Assembly (NCBI RefSeq): GCF_013266755.1
Contig: NZ_JABRWJ010000002.1
Span: forward strand, 558,001-622,000
From: Pseudaquabacterium terrae
GTDB lineage: Bacteria; Pseudomonadota; Gammaproteobacteria; Burkholderiales; Burkholderiaceae_C
Direction: 5' to 3'
Length of the DNA: 64,000 bases
In this document: one piece after another, positions 27,969 through 37,590 of the stretch
Layout: each line of letters begins with the position of its first letter
Position numbering within the stretch: position 1 is the stretch's first letter
The notes under the pieces: model-generated
What the model was told of the DNA's origin: nothing
Seen by the model: only the letters and a program-made list of their open reading frames with translations
Database searches by the model: none
Program-made: the position numbers and the translations under genes

Positions 27969-28452
27969 CGGCGAGCGCCGGCACGCGCGTCAGGTGCTGC
28001 TTCGGGCCGGTGTAGGCGTCGTACACCGCCCGGTGGCCGCGGCGCGACATTTCGCCGTCGCGCTCGTCGTAGGCCGCGACCCAGGTCAGCAGCGGCTCGA
28101 GCAGCCGGTCCTGCTCGGCGCGCGATGCGTACTTGTGCGGCTCCCACGGGCGCGCGCGGCAGTGCGCAAGGCAGGCCTCGGTGCCGGGATCGAGCCAGAT
28201 CAGCCGCGGTGTCCACGCCAGCGCTGCCTCGACCAGGCTGGCGTAGCAGCCTTCGATGACCCAGTGCTCGCTGGCCTCGCAGAAGGCGCGCAGGTCCTGC
28301 AGCGCCCGTGCCGGCTCACGCGCCTGCGCGATCTGGCCCGGCGCCCAGAAGATGGTGTCGAGGTCGAGCACCGGTGCGCGGTGCGGCCGCGCCATCGAGC
28401 GGGCGAGGGTCGATTTGCCGGAGCCGGCATTGCCGAGGATGGCGACGCGCAT
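27958..28452 (-). CDS. Small P-loop NTPase, adenylate-kinase-like
   Basis: A 164-residue nucleotide-binding protein beginning MRVAILGNAGSGKST, a Walker A motif, with LDLDTIFW and VIEGCYASL segments. These are typical of the uncharacterised topology-modulation/adenylate-kinase-like proteins found in many proteobacteria. Substrate unknown. The ATG at 28452 is chosen because the P-loop domain starts there; the longer upstream frame encodes low-complexity sequence. It overlaps the HD-hydrolase gene. Confidence 0.72.
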   Translation of the reverse strand: MRVAILGNAGSGKSTLARSMARPHRAPVLDLDTIFWAPGQIAQAREPARALQDLRAFCEASEHWVIEGCYASLVEAALAWTPRLIWLDPGTEACLAHCRARPWEPHKYASRAEQDRLLEPLLTWVAAYDERDGEMSRRGHRAVYDAYTGPKQHLTRVPALADGG

Positions 28453-28556
28453 CGAGTGCAGCTTACCCCCGCCGGCGCCGCGGCGGCCACGTTGCGCCGA
28501 ACCGCACCTGCGCCTAAGCTGGTCCGCACCCCAACAACGTCGACAGGAGACCGAGC

Positions 28557-28763
28557 ATGAGCAACCACGTCTACAAGTCACTCGAACTGACCGGCTCGTC
28601 GGCCACCGGCATCGAGGATGCGGTCGGCAACGCGATCGCCAAGGCCCACGAGACCGTGCGCAACATCCAATGGTTCCAGGTCACCGAGACGCGCGGCCAT
28701 GTCGTCGACGGCAAGGTCGCGCACTGGCAAGTGACGGTGAAGCTGGGGTTCACGCTCGAGTGA
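28557..28763 (+). CDS. Dodecin, flavin-binding protein
   Basis: A 68-residue dodecin, which assembles into a hollow dodecamer that binds and stores flavins. [11 protein letters not shown], the conserved aromatic W39 in [11 protein letters not shown] (the flavin-stacking residue in dodecins) and WQVTVKLGF are diagnostic. A CAGGAGA ribosome site precedes the ATG. The next gene, 155 bases downstream, is a flavin-dependent enzyme, so the adjacency may be functional. Confidence 0.92.
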   Translation: MSNHVYKSLELTGSSATGIEDAVGNAIAKAHETVRNIQWFQVTETRGHVVDGKVAHWQVTVKLGFTLE

Positions 28764-28917
28764 TCGGCTAAACCCGGCAAACCGTCAAGCTGAGCGGCCC
28801 GCCCGAGCCGCCGCTGCGGTGCTGCCCGCAGGCGTGGCCGCGTATGCGCCTGATTACAATCCGCCGCTGTTCCGCACCGCGGCAGCAACAGCCTCCACCG
28901 GCAGAGGGAAACGGTTC

Positions 28918-30660
28918 ATGCGCAAGGTGACCATCGTCGGGGCCGGCATCGCCGGCATGAGCGCCGCGCTGCGGCTGCTGGAGCGTGGCTTCCACGTCAC
29001 GCTGCTCGAGCAGGACGACTTCATGGGCGGCATGCTGCGCGCCTGCACCTTCCCGGACGAACGCAACGGCGACCGTCATGAGCACAGCTACCACATGCTC
29101 ATGAACTGGTACCTGAACCTGTGGGACATCATCGACGAGCTCGACCTGCGCGACAACTGGTCGCCGAGCTTCGCGTTCTACTTCCTGAGCAAGGGCGAGC
29201 CGAACCACAAGATGCTCAACGTCGGCTCTCCCGCCGACTTGCTGCGCAACGTCACCAGCGGCTGCGCACCGCTGCCCGACATGTTCCTGTTCATGTATTC
29301 GATGATCGACCTGCTGGCGACGCCGATGCACCAGGACAGCCTGCTCGACGAGCAATCGGTCAACGGCTTCATGGCCTCGCGCAAGTACTCCACCGACCGC
29401 GCCGCGCAGCTGCAGCAGAAGGTGTGGGAGACGGTGTGGGCGATCCCGTCGTACAACGCCTCGGCCAAGGGCTACAAGAATTTTCTCAAGTACGGCAACT
29501 TCCATCCCACGCCGCAGATCTGGATCTTCCGCAAGAACAAGTACGACGCGCTGATCGGCCCGATCGAGCGCAAGCTGCGCTCCTACGGCGAGCGCTTCAC
29601 CTTCATGCCCATGGCCTACGTGCACGGGATGGACCTCGATGAGCACGGCCGCGTCAGCGCGCTGCGCTGGTCGCAGATGGACCATTCGCCGTCGATCGAC
29701 CCGCGCGGCTGGCACAAGCCGCGCGTGCCCAAGGAGCCCAACCGCCCGCCGCTGCCCGTCGACGGCGACCTGATCCTCGCGGTGACCCCGGGCGCGATGA
29801 CCCGCATGGTCGACACGCCGGTGTTCGTGCGCGCGCCGAAACTGGGCGACATGCACTATCTGAACTCGGTGCCGATGGCCTCGGTGGAGCTGCACTTCAA
29901 GAAGGGCGTGTGGCTGAAGAACGTGCCCAAGGACGTCTGCGTGCTGATGGACGCGAAGTACCAGATGACCTTCCTGGACTATTCGCAGCACTGGCCGCAC
30001 CAGCACTCGACCTTCCTCTACGTCACCTGCTCCGACTGCGAGGCGCTGATGAGCGTGCCGCCGGAGACGCGCATCGGCGCCGACGAGCACTCGCCCGGCC
30101 GCGTGGTGCTCGACCTCGCGCACCCCACCACGGCGATCGAGTTCCTGCTGCAGCAGCTGAACGAGACGATGCCCTTCGATGTGAACGAGGTCGACCTCGA
30201 GCGCACGCGCATCCAGACCAACCGCGGCGAGGACCTGTTCGCCAACGAAACCGGCAGCGAGCAGTTCCGCCCGGACACCGTCACCAACCTGCCCAACCTG
30301 TTCCTTGCCGGCACCTATGTGCGCAACTACGCCGACGTGGCGACGATCGAGGGCGCCGTCACCAGCGGCCTGATGGCCGCCGAGGCGGTGCGCGAGCGCA
30401 GCGGCGTGATGCCGCCGATCACCGTCAAGCACGCCGGCTACCACCACGAGTCGGTATTCGGCGCGCTGAAGCTGCTGTGGGCGCCCTATGCCTACGGCGC
30501 CAAGCTGTGGTCGATGGCCAACGACGCCTACGGCACGCCGAACGGCAACCTGATGAACCAATGGATCGGCGCCTGGGCCAGCCTGGGCAACCTGATCGAT
30601 CGCGGCCGCGCCGGGGCCACCGGCGCGCCCGGCGCGCGCAGCAACATTCCCCGCCCATGA
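28918..30660 (+). CDS. FAD-dependent oxidoreductase, phytoene-desaturase-like
   Basis: A 580-residue flavoenzyme. The N-terminal dinucleotide-binding motif (KVTIVGAGIAGMSAALRLLERG, then LLEQDDFMGGML) and the C-terminal FAD motif (NLFLAGTYVRNYADVATIEGAV) place it in the amine oxidase/phytoene desaturase superfamily. The middle region is unlike the well-known carotenoid enzymes. The substrate is not evident, but the prenyl synthase in the same gene group suggests an isoprenoid. A TACAAT hexamer at 28855-28860 may be its -10 element. The stop overlaps the next start (ATGA). Confidence 0.75.
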   Translation: MRKVTIVGAGIAGMSAALRLLERGFHVTLLEQDDFMGGMLRACTFPDERNGDRHEHSYHMLMNWYLNLWDIIDELDLRDNWSPSFAFYFLSKGEPNHKMLNVGSPADLLRNVTSGCAPLPDMFLFMYSMIDLLATPMHQDSLLDEQSVNGFMASRKYSTDRAAQLQQKVWETVWAIPSYNASAKGYKNFLKYGNFHPTPQIWIFRKNKYDALIGPIERKLRSYGERFTFMPMAYVHGMDLDEHGRVSALRWSQMDHSPSIDPRGWHKPRVPKEPNRPPLPVDGDLILAVTPGAMTRMVDTPVFVRAPKLGDMHYLNSVPMASVELHFKKGVWLKNVPKDVCVLMDAKYQMTFLDYSQHWPHQHSTFLYVTCSDCEALMSVPPETRIGADEHSPGRVVLDLAHPTTAIEFLLQQLNETMPFDVNEVDLERTRIQTNRGEDLFANETGSEQFRPDTVTNLPNLFLAGTYVRNYADVATIEGAVTSGLMAAEAVRERSGVMPPITVKHAGYHHESVFGALKLLWAPYAYGAKLWSMANDAYGTPNGNLMNQWIGAWASLGNLIDRGRAGATGAPGARSNIPRP

Positions 30661-31118
30661 GCTTTCCACCGAACCCTTCACCGAACGATCCGCTCGGCGA
30701 GCTGATGCGCGCCTGGAGCGGCATGGCCGCGGCGGCGATGCCCGGGGCCGACGCGCTGGGTGCCATGGCAGGAGCGCCGGGCGCGGCCGCGCCGGCCGGC
30801 AATCCGGCTGTCGGCGCGCTCGCGCAGGCGCACTGGCTGGCCAGCGGCGTGTGGCTGCGGCTGGGCAGCCGCGCCGCGCAGTCGCTGGCCCAGTACCAGC
30901 ATGAATGCGGTGCGGCCACGCACCCCGGCGGCGCCGATGCGCCGGCGCGCCAGGCCGATGCCGCGCGCGCCCATCTGCGCCGGCTGGGCGAGATGGCGCT
31001 CGACGAGGCACGCGCGCTCGATGCCCAGCTGCAGGGCCTGGCCGAGGAATTGCGTGCGTCGATGGACGACCCCGCCGCCGGGCCGGCCCCGCGCCGCCAC
31101 GCGCGCGCCAAACCCTGA
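30657..31118 (+). CDS. Small Ala-rich protein, possibly phasin-like
   Basis: A 153-residue protein I do not firmly recognise. The first 60 residues are Pro/Ala/Gly/Met-rich (LGELMRAWSGMAAAAMPG). Residues 60-140 form amphipathic helices with a long charged helix (LRRLGEMALDEARALDAQLQGLAEEL). A basic end follows (RRHARAKP). The pattern resembles polyhydroxyalkanoate granule-associated phasins, but the similarity is only general. It overlaps the FAD enzyme by 4 bases and precedes the cyclase by 27. Confidence 0.5.
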   Translation: MSFPPNPSPNDPLGELMRAWSGMAAAAMPGADALGAMAGAPGAAAPAGNPAVGALAQAHWLASGVWLRLGSRAAQSLAQYQHECGAATHPGGADAPARQADAARAHLRRLGEMALDEARALDAQLQGLAEELRASMDDPAAGPAPRRHARAKP

Positions 31119-31145
31119 ACGCCAGAGACCGCCCGCCCCGAACCG

Positions 31146-34100
31146 ATGAACGACGAACCGCCGCGCAGCGTCCGCCGCTGGCTCGAGGATCTCGGCCTCG
31201 AGCAGTACGCCGAGCGCTTCGAACGCCACGCGATCGACTTCGAGCTGCTGCCGGCGCTGGGCGAAGCCGAGCTCGATCGGCTCGGCGTGCAGGTGCTCGG
31301 CCACCGGATCAAGCTGTCGCGCGCCATTGCCGCACTGGCCGCCGCGCCACCCCGGCCCGGGCGGGCGTTCGCGCCGGCAGCGCCGGCGCCTGCGGGCGGC
31401 CCCGAGCGGCGCCAGCTCACGGTCATGTTCTGCGACCTCGTCGGCTCGACCGCGCTGTCGCAGACGCTGGATCCCGAGGACCTGCGCCTGCTGATGCAGC
31501 GCTACCAGCAGATCTGCGGCGCGGCCGTCGAGCGTTACGACGGGCACGTCGGGCAGTACCTCGGCGATGGCCTGATGGTCTACTTCGGCTGGCCGCGCGC
31601 GCATGAAGATGGCGCGCAGCGTGCGCTGCAGGCGGCGCTCGAAATCGTCGACACGGTCAAGGCCATTCCCGCCGCGCAGCCGCTGCGCGTGCGCATCGGC
31701 ATCGCCACCGGCGCCGTGGTGGTGGGCGAAACCGTCGGCGGCGATGTGTCGCTGCCGAAGACGGCCATCGGCGAGACGCCCAACGTTGCGGCCCGCGTGC
31801 AGGCGCTGGCCGAGCCCGACCAGATCATGATCGCCGCCACCACGCGGCGACTGGTGGCCGACGCCTTCGAATGCGAGGACCGCGGCGAGCAGATGCTCAA
31901 GGGCATCGCGCAGCCGGTGCAGGTGTGGCGCGTGCTCGGCGAAGGCCGGGCCGACGGCCGCTTCGCCGCGGCGCACGGCGCGCGGCTGACGCCGCTGGTC
32001 AACCGGGACCAGGAAATCTCGCTGCTGCTCGATCGCTGGTCGAGCGCGCTGGCCGGCCGCGGGCAGGCCGTGCTGCTGGTCGGCGACGCGGGCATCGGCA
32101 AGAGCCGCATCACGGCCGAGCTGTGCGCGCAGGCCGGTGACGGCAGCGTGCTGATCCGCATGCAGTGCTCGGCGCTGCACCGCCATTCGGCCTTCTACCC
32201 GGTGATCGCCTCGCTGCAGCGCGCCGCGGGCTTCGAGCGCGGCGACACGCCTTCGACCAAGCTCGACAAGCTCGAGGCACTGCTGCAGCGCTTCGGGGCG
32301 CCACGCGAGCGCGTGGCGCCGCCGCTGGCGCTGCTGCTGTCGCTGCCGCTCGACCGCTACACGGCCTCGCAGGGCAGCCCGCACAAGCAGAAGCGCGACA
32401 TCATCGAGGCCCTGGTCGCCATCGTCAGCGCGGCCTCGCGCAAGACCGCGGTGCTGCTGGTCTTCGAGGACCTGCACTGGGTCGACCCGACGACGATGGA
32501 GGTCGTCGACGCCATCGTTGCGGCGATCCACGAGCGTCCGGTGCTGCTGGTGATGACCAGCCGCAACGACATCGCCGACCGCTGGGAGGGCCACCCGCAC
32601 GTCGCGCGCCAGCGCCTGCTCGGCCTCGATCGCGGGCACAGCCTTCGCCTGGCGGTGGCGGTCGCGGTGAAGTACGGGCTGCCCCGCTCGGTGCTCGACC
32701 GCATCGTCGACCGCACCGACGGCGTGCCGCTGTTCCTCGAGGAGGTCACGCGGGCGCTGCTGGACAGCGATACCTTGCGGCTGGCGGCGACGCAGACCCC
32801 GGCCGACTCGATCGAGATCCCGGCCACGTTGAAGGACTCGCTGACCGCGCGGCTGGACCAGCTCGGGCCCGCCCGGCGCTGCGCGCAGTACGGCGCGGTG
32901 CTCGGCCGCCAGTTCCGCCACGATGCGGTGCTGGCCCTGTCGGGCATGGCGGAGCAGGACTTCAACGCGCAGATGGCGCAGCTGCTGGGTGCCGGCCTCG
33001 TCACCCGCAGCGGCGAAGGGCCTGGGGTGGTCTATACCTTCCACCACGCGCTGATCCAGGACGCCGCCTACGAGACGCTGCTGAAGACCGAGCGGCGTGC
33101 GCTGCATGCCCGCGCCGGCGAGGTGCTGAGCGAACACTTTCCCGAGCTGGCCGACACCGAGCCCGAGGTGCTGGCGCGGCACTACACCGCCGGCGAGGAC
33201 TACGCCCGTGCCGTGCCCTTGTGGCTGAAGGCCGGGCAGCGGGCCTGGCTGCGTTCGGCCGCGCCGGAGGCCATGGCCCACCTGAGCGCGGGCATCGCGC
33301 TCGTCGCTCGCCTGGAGGACGCCGCCAGCCGCGACAGCCTGGAGCTGCGGCTGCAGTCGGCGCTGGGCGTGGTGTACTTCGCCGCCGTCAGTTATGCCTC
33401 GCCGCAGGCCCATGACGCGATTTCACGCGCCGCCGTGCTGTGCGAGCGCGTGCCCGACGTGACGCTGAAGGTGCCGGTGCTCTACGGCGTGGGCGCGTTC
33501 CAGACCATGAAGGGCGACATCCGCGCCGGCCACGAGGCCTTCGAGCGGCTGATCGCCGAAGCCGATGCGTCGGCGCAGCCGCGCCTGCGGCTGTATGCCC
33601 ATTCGGTGCTGACCTGGTCGCTGCACAACTGCGGCCGCTTTGCCGACAGCCTGCCCGCCGCCGACGAGACCGCGGCGCTGTATGCCGCCGGCGCGATGGC
33701 CGGCCCGCGCCTGTCGGCCGCCGACCCCAAGATCATCAGCGAGTGCCATCGCGCCTCGTCGCTGTGGGCGCTGGGGCATGTCGACCAGGCCCGCGCCGCC
33801 AGCGACGGCGTGCTGGCGCATGCACGCGCGCTCGGCGATCCGTACAGCCTGGCCTATGCGCTGAATTACGCGGCCCTGCTGGTGCCCGAGCGCTGCGGCG
33901 AACGTGAGCTGGTGCTCGAGCGCAGCGCCGAGGGCATCGCGCTGGCGCGCGAGCTGGGCTACCCCTTCCTCGAGGCCTTCGGCATGCTCTGGCACGCCTG
34001 GGCGCAGGGCGCGGGCCCGGCACCGGCGGCCGCGCAGCGGGCGATGAGCGAAGGCATGCAGCGCATCCAGGCACTGGGCGTGAAATACCACCTGCCGCAG

Positions 34101-34496
34101 CTGCTGGCGCGCAACGCGCGGCTGCTGCTGCGCAGCGGCCAGACCGGCGCCGCGCAGCTCGAGGTCGCGCAGGCGCTGGCGCAGCTGGAGTCCTCGGGCG
34201 AGCACTCGGTCGAGGTCGACGTCTACCTGGCCGAAGGCGAGGTGCTGCAGGCCGCCGGCGGCGAACAGCAGGCGCTGGCCGAGGCCGCCTACCGGCTGGC
34301 GCTGGACGTGGCGCGCGAGCAGGGCGCCCGCTCGTGGGAGCTGCGCGCGGCAATGGCGCTGGCACGGCTGTGGGCCGACGCCGGCAACCGGCAGGAAGCG
34401 CGCGCACTGCTCGCGCCCACGCTGGGCAGCTTCACCGAGGGCCACACCACGGCCGACCTGCGACAGGCCGCGGCGCTGCTGGCCTCGCTCAACTGA
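31146..34496 (+). CDS. SAM-class III adenylate cyclase-AAA ATPase-TPR protein
   Basis: An 1116-residue multidomain signalling protein. Residues 1-65 are a sterile-alpha-motif domain (WLEDLGLEQYAERFE). A class III nucleotide cyclase domain occupies about 95-270, with metal Asp residues in FCDLVGST and GDGLMVYFG and the Asn-Arg transition-state pair in NVAAR. A STAND/AAA ATPase follows, with P-loop VGDAGIGKSR near 312-321 and Walker B LVFEDLHW. The rest is helical TPR-like. Such proteins are thought to make cAMP under control of the ATPase/TPR part; the signal is unknown. It sits between the small phasin-like gene and the prenyl synthase on the same strand, 12 bases before the latter. Confidence 0.87.
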   Translation: MNDEPPRSVRRWLEDLGLEQYAERFERHAIDFELLPALGEAELDRLGVQVLGHRIKLSRAIAALAAAPPRPGRAFAPAAPAPAGGPERRQLTVMFCDLVGSTALSQTLDPEDLRLLMQRYQQICGAAVERYDGHVGQYLGDGLMVYFGWPRAHEDGAQRALQAALEIVDTVKAIPAAQPLRVRIGIATGAVVVGETVGGDVSLPKTAIGETPNVAARVQALAEPDQIMIAATTRRLVADAFECEDRGEQMLKGIAQPVQVWRVLGEGRADGRFAAAHGARLTPLVNRDQEISLLLDRWSSALAGRGQAVLLVGDAGIGKSRITAELCAQAGDGSVLIRMQCSALHRHSAFYPVIASLQRAAGFERGDTPSTKLDKLEALLQRFGAPRERVAPPLALLLSLPLDRYTASQGSPHKQKRDIIEALVAIVSAASRKTAVLLVFEDLHWVDPTTMEVVDAIVAAIHERPVLLVMTSRNDIADRWEGHPHVARQRLLGLDRGHSLRLAVAVAVKYGLPRSVLDRIVDRTDGVPLFLEEVTRALLDSDTLRLAATQTPADSIEIPATLKDSLTARLDQLGPARRCAQYGAVLGRQFRHDAVLALSGMAEQDFNAQMAQLLGAGLVTRSGEGPGVVYTFHHALIQDAAYETLLKTERRALHARAGEVLSEHFPELADTEPEVLARHYTAGEDYARAVPLWLKAGQRAWLRSAAPEAMAHLSAGIALVARLEDAASRDSLELRLQSALGVVYFAAVSYASPQAHDAISRAAVLCERVPDVTLKVPVLYGVGAFQTMKGDIRAGHEAFERLIAEADASAQPRLRLYAHSVLTWSLHNCGRFADSLPAADETAALYAAGAMAGPRLSAADPKIISECHRASSLWALGHVDQARAASDGVLAHARALGDPYSLAYALNYAALLVPERCGERELVLERSAEGIALARELGYPFLEAFGMLWHAWAQGAGPAPAAAQRAMSEGMQRIQALGVKYHLPQLLARNARLLLRSGQTGAAQLEVAQALAQLESSGEHSVEVDVYLAEGEVLQAAGGEQQALAEAAYRLALDVAREQGARSWELRAAMALARLWADAGNRQEARALLAPTLGSFTEGHTTADLRQAAALLASLN

Positions 34497-34508
34497 ACCC
34501 GCGACCCC

Positions 34509-35480
34509 GTGCATCCGAATTTCAAAGGCAACATCACCGACGCTTTGGGACTGACCGACGAGATGGCGCAGCTGCAGCGCGCCATCACTGACTGGGCCAC
34601 GCAGACGCATCCGGAGATGCACGAGGCGATGGCGTGGCAGTTCGGCGGCGGCTCCAAGTACTTCCGGCCGCTGACGCTGTTCAGCTGCCACCGCGCGATG
34701 TCCGGCGCGCCGATCGGCCGCGGCCTGATCCATGCCGCGCTGGCGGTCGAGATGGTCCACAACGTCTCGCTGATCGTCGACGACATCGTCGACAAGTCGG
34801 AGACGCGGCGCGGCAAGCCGACGATGCACCACCGCTTCGGCGAGCTGCAGGCCTACATGGTGTCCGGCTACATCGTGGCCGACGGCTACGAGCTGGTCTG
34901 CGATCCGGCCTGCTACGACCCCGAGGAGTTCGACCCGCGGCTGGTGCGGCTGAACGTGCAGCTGCTGTCGGAGCTGCTCAAGCGGCTGGGCGTGGCCGAA
35001 TGCATGCAGTGGCGCCTGCGCCGCCAGCCGCTGGGCGTCGAGGACTGGCGCCAGATCGCCGGCGAGGACACCGGCTCGATGTTCGAGGTCTGCGCCTGCC
35101 TGGGCACGCGATCGCAGGCGCTGCGGCAGTACGGGCGGCTGCTTGGCATGGTGTACCACGGCTGCGACGACGTCGGCGACGTGCGCGGCGCGCAGGCGCT
35201 GGGCGGCGGCGGCAAGGAAGACCTGCGCGACGGCATCCTCACGCTGCCGGCGGCGCTGGCCATCCGCGACCCCGAGCTGCGCACGATCTTCTGCAAGCCG
35301 CAGCCCAGCGATGCCGAGCTCGACCTGCTGGCGCGCGCCAACGCCGACCAGCTCGACGAGGCCGAGCGCGTGCTCGACGGGCTGGCGCAGGAGGCGGTGG
35401 AGCAGGCCCGGCGGCATGCGCGCGACCCGGAGCGGTTGATCGCGCTGGTGGAGCACACGCGGCGCTTGTCGCGGCTGTAG
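34509..35480 (+). CDS. Trans-isoprenyl diphosphate synthase (polyprenyl synthetase family)
   Basis: A 323-residue head-to-tail prenyltransferase that condenses isopentenyl diphosphate with an allylic diphosphate. The first Asp-rich motif is VDDIVDKSETRRGKPT (DDxxD followed by the RRGKP Arg motif). The second is CDDVGDV, followed by KEDLRDGILTLPAALAI. Chain length cannot be set with certainty. The acidic pair around CYDPEEF and the helical inserts are unusual for GGPP synthases. Translation seems to start at a GTG, and the gene probably shares a transcript with the cyclase and FAD enzyme. Confidence 0.83.
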   Translation: MHPNFKGNITDALGLTDEMAQLQRAITDWATQTHPEMHEAMAWQFGGGSKYFRPLTLFSCHRAMSGAPIGRGLIHAALAVEMVHNVSLIVDDIVDKSETRRGKPTMHHRFGELQAYMVSGYIVADGYELVCDPACYDPEEFDPRLVRLNVQLLSELLKRLGVAECMQWRLRRQPLGVEDWRQIAGEDTGSMFEVCACLGTRSQALRQYGRLLGMVYHGCDDVGDVRGAQALGGGGKEDLRDGILTLPAALAIRDPELRTIFCKPQPSDAELDLLARANADQLDEAERVLDGLAQEAVEQARRHARDPERLIALVEHTRRLSRL

Positions 35481-35519
35481 GGCGCCGCGGCACGCGTGCA
35501 GGCGTGAGGATGCCCGGCC

Positions 35520-36881
35520 TCAGCCGCGCGCCGCCCGCGCCAGCCGCACCTCGACCCGCAGCCCGCGCCCGTCGAAGCCATCGTCCAGCGTGACCTCGGC
35601 CGCATGCTGGGCGGCGGCGCGTTGCACGATCGTCAAGCCGAGTCCGCTGCCGGGCACGTCCTGGTCGGGCGGGCGGTAGAAGCGCTCGAACACCTTGGTC
35701 CGCAGCGCTGCCGGAATGCCCGGCCCCTGGTCGGTGACGGCGATGCGCACCGCGTCGTCGTCGGCCCGCAGCTCGACGACGACGCGGCTGCCCGAGGGCG
35801 AGTACTTGACCGCGTTGTCCAGCAGGTTGTCGATCAGCGAGCCCATCGTCTCGCGGTGCAGCGGCAGCAGGCAGTCGGCCGGTGCCAGCAGCTCGATCTC
35901 GATGCCGCGGCGCTGCGCCAGGTCGGCGGCGAGCACGATGCGGTCGCGCAGCAGGCCGACCAGATCGACCGGGCGCCGGTCCAGCATCAGCGGGTCGGCC
36001 TCGGAGCGCGCCAGCGACAGCACCTGGTGCACCATGTGCCCGGCCTGGCCCACGCCGTCGGCCAGGCGCTGGCGCGCGGCCTCGCGCCGGCCGGCGTCGT
36101 CGCTGGCCAGCGTGTCGGCATTGGCCTGGATCACCGCCAGCGGCGTCTTCAGCCCGTGCGCGGCATTGAGCAGGAAGTCGCGCTCGCGCTCCTGGTGCTC
36201 ACGCAGCCGCGCCAGCAGCGCGTTCACCGCATCGACCACCGGCGCCAGCTCGACATAGGGCGACGGCGGCAGCGGCGTCAGGTTGCCCGGCATACGCCCG
36301 GCGATCTGCTGGCCGACGCGGCGCAGCGGCCGGAAGCCCAGCCGCAGCACCAGCCAGGCGGTGAGCGCCAGCACCGGCAGGCTCAGGAAGAAGGGCCGGC
36401 TGTAGTAGGTGAGCCCTTCCAGGCCGAAGTGCCAGTCGCCCGGCATTTCCTGCCAGCGACGCACGCGCAGCTTCTGCTCGGGCAGCGCGAGCTCGACGTA
36501 GAGCCAGTCGCGATCGCTCGCCTGCTGCGCCGGATCGGGCGGCTTGCGGCGGCCGAGGTCGGGCGATGCGTACTGGTGGATCAGCGCGCCGTCGCGCAGC
36601 ACCTGCAGCAGGATGGTCGGCGGCTCGTAGCCCATGTCCTGCCATTCCTGCGCTCGCAGCCGCTCCAGCGCGGGCAGGCCGGTCGTGCCCGCCCCCTGGC
36701 GCAGCTGCAGCAGCACGTGCTCGGCCCAGACGCGGTTCCAGGCCTGGCCGTTGCGGGCCTGCACGACCTTGACGTAGTAGACCTCGTTGATCATCAGCGC
36801 ACACCAGACGGCGAGCGCGGCACCGATGAAGACGGCGAGCGTGCGCTTGAAGAGCGAGCGGGTCGGAGCGGGCAGGCTCAC
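35520..36881 (-). CDS. Sensor histidine kinase
   Basis: A 453-residue membrane kinase. An N-terminal helix (about residues 12-32) and a second helix (about 165-190) bracket a periplasmic sensor of about 135 residues. HAMP-like and HisKA regions follow, with the phosphorylated His at 242 (NAAHGLKTPLAV), then HATPase_c (IDNLLDNAVKYSP, VPGSGLGLTIV). The general layout resembles PhoQ/QseC kinases. Translation starts at a GTG that overlaps the response-regulator stop (GTGA). Confidence 0.9.
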   Translation of the reverse strand: MSLPAPTRSLFKRTLAVFIGAALAVWCALMINEVYYVKVVQARNGQAWNRVWAEHVLLQLRQGAGTTGLPALERLRAQEWQDMGYEPPTILLQVLRDGALIHQYASPDLGRRKPPDPAQQASDRDWLYVELALPEQKLRVRRWQEMPGDWHFGLEGLTYYSRPFFLSLPVLALTAWLVLRLGFRPLRRVGQQIAGRMPGNLTPLPPSPYVELAPVVDAVNALLARLREHQERERDFLLNAAHGLKTPLAVIQANADTLASDDAGRREAARQRLADGVGQAGHMVHQVLSLARSEADPLMLDRRPVDLVGLLRDRIVLAADLAQRRGIEIELLAPADCLLPLHRETMGSLIDNLLDNAVKYSPSGSRVVVELRADDDAVRIAVTDQGPGIPAALRTKVFERFYRPPDQDVPGSGLGLTIVQRAAAQHAAEVTLDDGFDGRGLRVEVRLARAARG

Positions 36882-37534
36882 GGTTCCACCGCGTAGCCCA
36901 CGCCCCGCACGGTGCGGATGTAGCCCTCGCCGATCTTCTTGCGCAGGTTGGCCATGTGCACGTCCAGCGCGTGGCCGTCGCTGCCCGGCAGGGCGCGCAC
37001 TTCCAGCTCGCGCCGCGTCAGCACGCGGTCGGTGAACTTCAGCAGCGTGGCCAGCAGCTCGAACTCGGTCTTCGACAAGGCCACCGGCACGCCGGCGCGC
37101 GTCACGCGGCGGCGCTTCTCGTCCAGCACCAGGTCGCGCGCCGTCCACAGCCCGGAATCGTCCTCGCCGCCCAGGCCCGCGCGGCGCGCCACGGCGCGCA
37201 GCCGCGCCAGCAGCTCGGCACCGACGAAGGGTTTCACCAGGTAGTCGTCGGCGCCGCTGTCCAGGCCCTGCAGCCGGTCCTCGATGCCGTCGCGCGCGGT
37301 GATCACGATCACCGGCATCTGGCGGTCGTGCTGGCGCACGTGGCGCAGCAGGTCCAGGCCGTCGCCGTCGGGCAGCCCCAGGTCGAGCAGCAGCGCGTCG
37401 GGCCGCTGCTCGTCGAACCAGAAGCGCGCGTCGGCGACGCGGCGCACCCACAGTGCATCGTGGCCGCCGTCCTGCAGCACGGCCTGCAGCGAGCGGCCGA
37501 GCGTCAGGTCGTCCTCGACCAGGCACACCTTCAT
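36878..37534 (-). CDS. OmpR-family response regulator
   Basis: A 218-residue DNA-binding regulator. The receiver has acceptor Asp51 (LLLDLGLPDGDG) and Lys in YLVKPF, and a winged-helix OmpR/PhoB domain covers the C-terminal half (LSKTEFELLATLL, ending RTVRGVGYAVEP). The ATG at 37534 follows AGGAGG with 8 bases spacing. It partners the overlapping kinase gene. Divergent transcription from the TonB receptor and the direct repeat between them suggest it controls that locus, itself, or both. Confidence 0.92.
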   Translation of the reverse strand: MKVCLVEDDLTLGRSLQAVLQDGGHDALWVRRVADARFWFDEQRPDALLLDLGLPDGDGLDLLRHVRQHDRQMPVIVITARDGIEDRLQGLDSGADDYLVKPFVGAELLARLRAVARRAGLGGEDDSGLWTARDLVLDEKRRRVTRAGVPVALSKTEFELLATLLKFTDRVLTRRELEVRALPGSDGHALDVHMANLRKKIGEGYIRTVRGVGYAVEP

Positions 37535-37590
37535 CGGGGAAACCTCCTGAGCGGATTCTGCCGGACCGGTTCGCCGGGCCGGCGCGGCGC

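Noticed and set aside
28855-28860. TACAAT as a firm sigma-70 promoter for the FAD enzyme
   Set aside because: No acceptable -35 element lies 16-18 bases upstream, so I mention it only as a possibility in the gene entry.
30678-33413. Minus-strand frame of about 911 codons opposite the cyclase gene
   Set aside because: Antisense shadow of a gene with intact cyclase and P-loop motifs.
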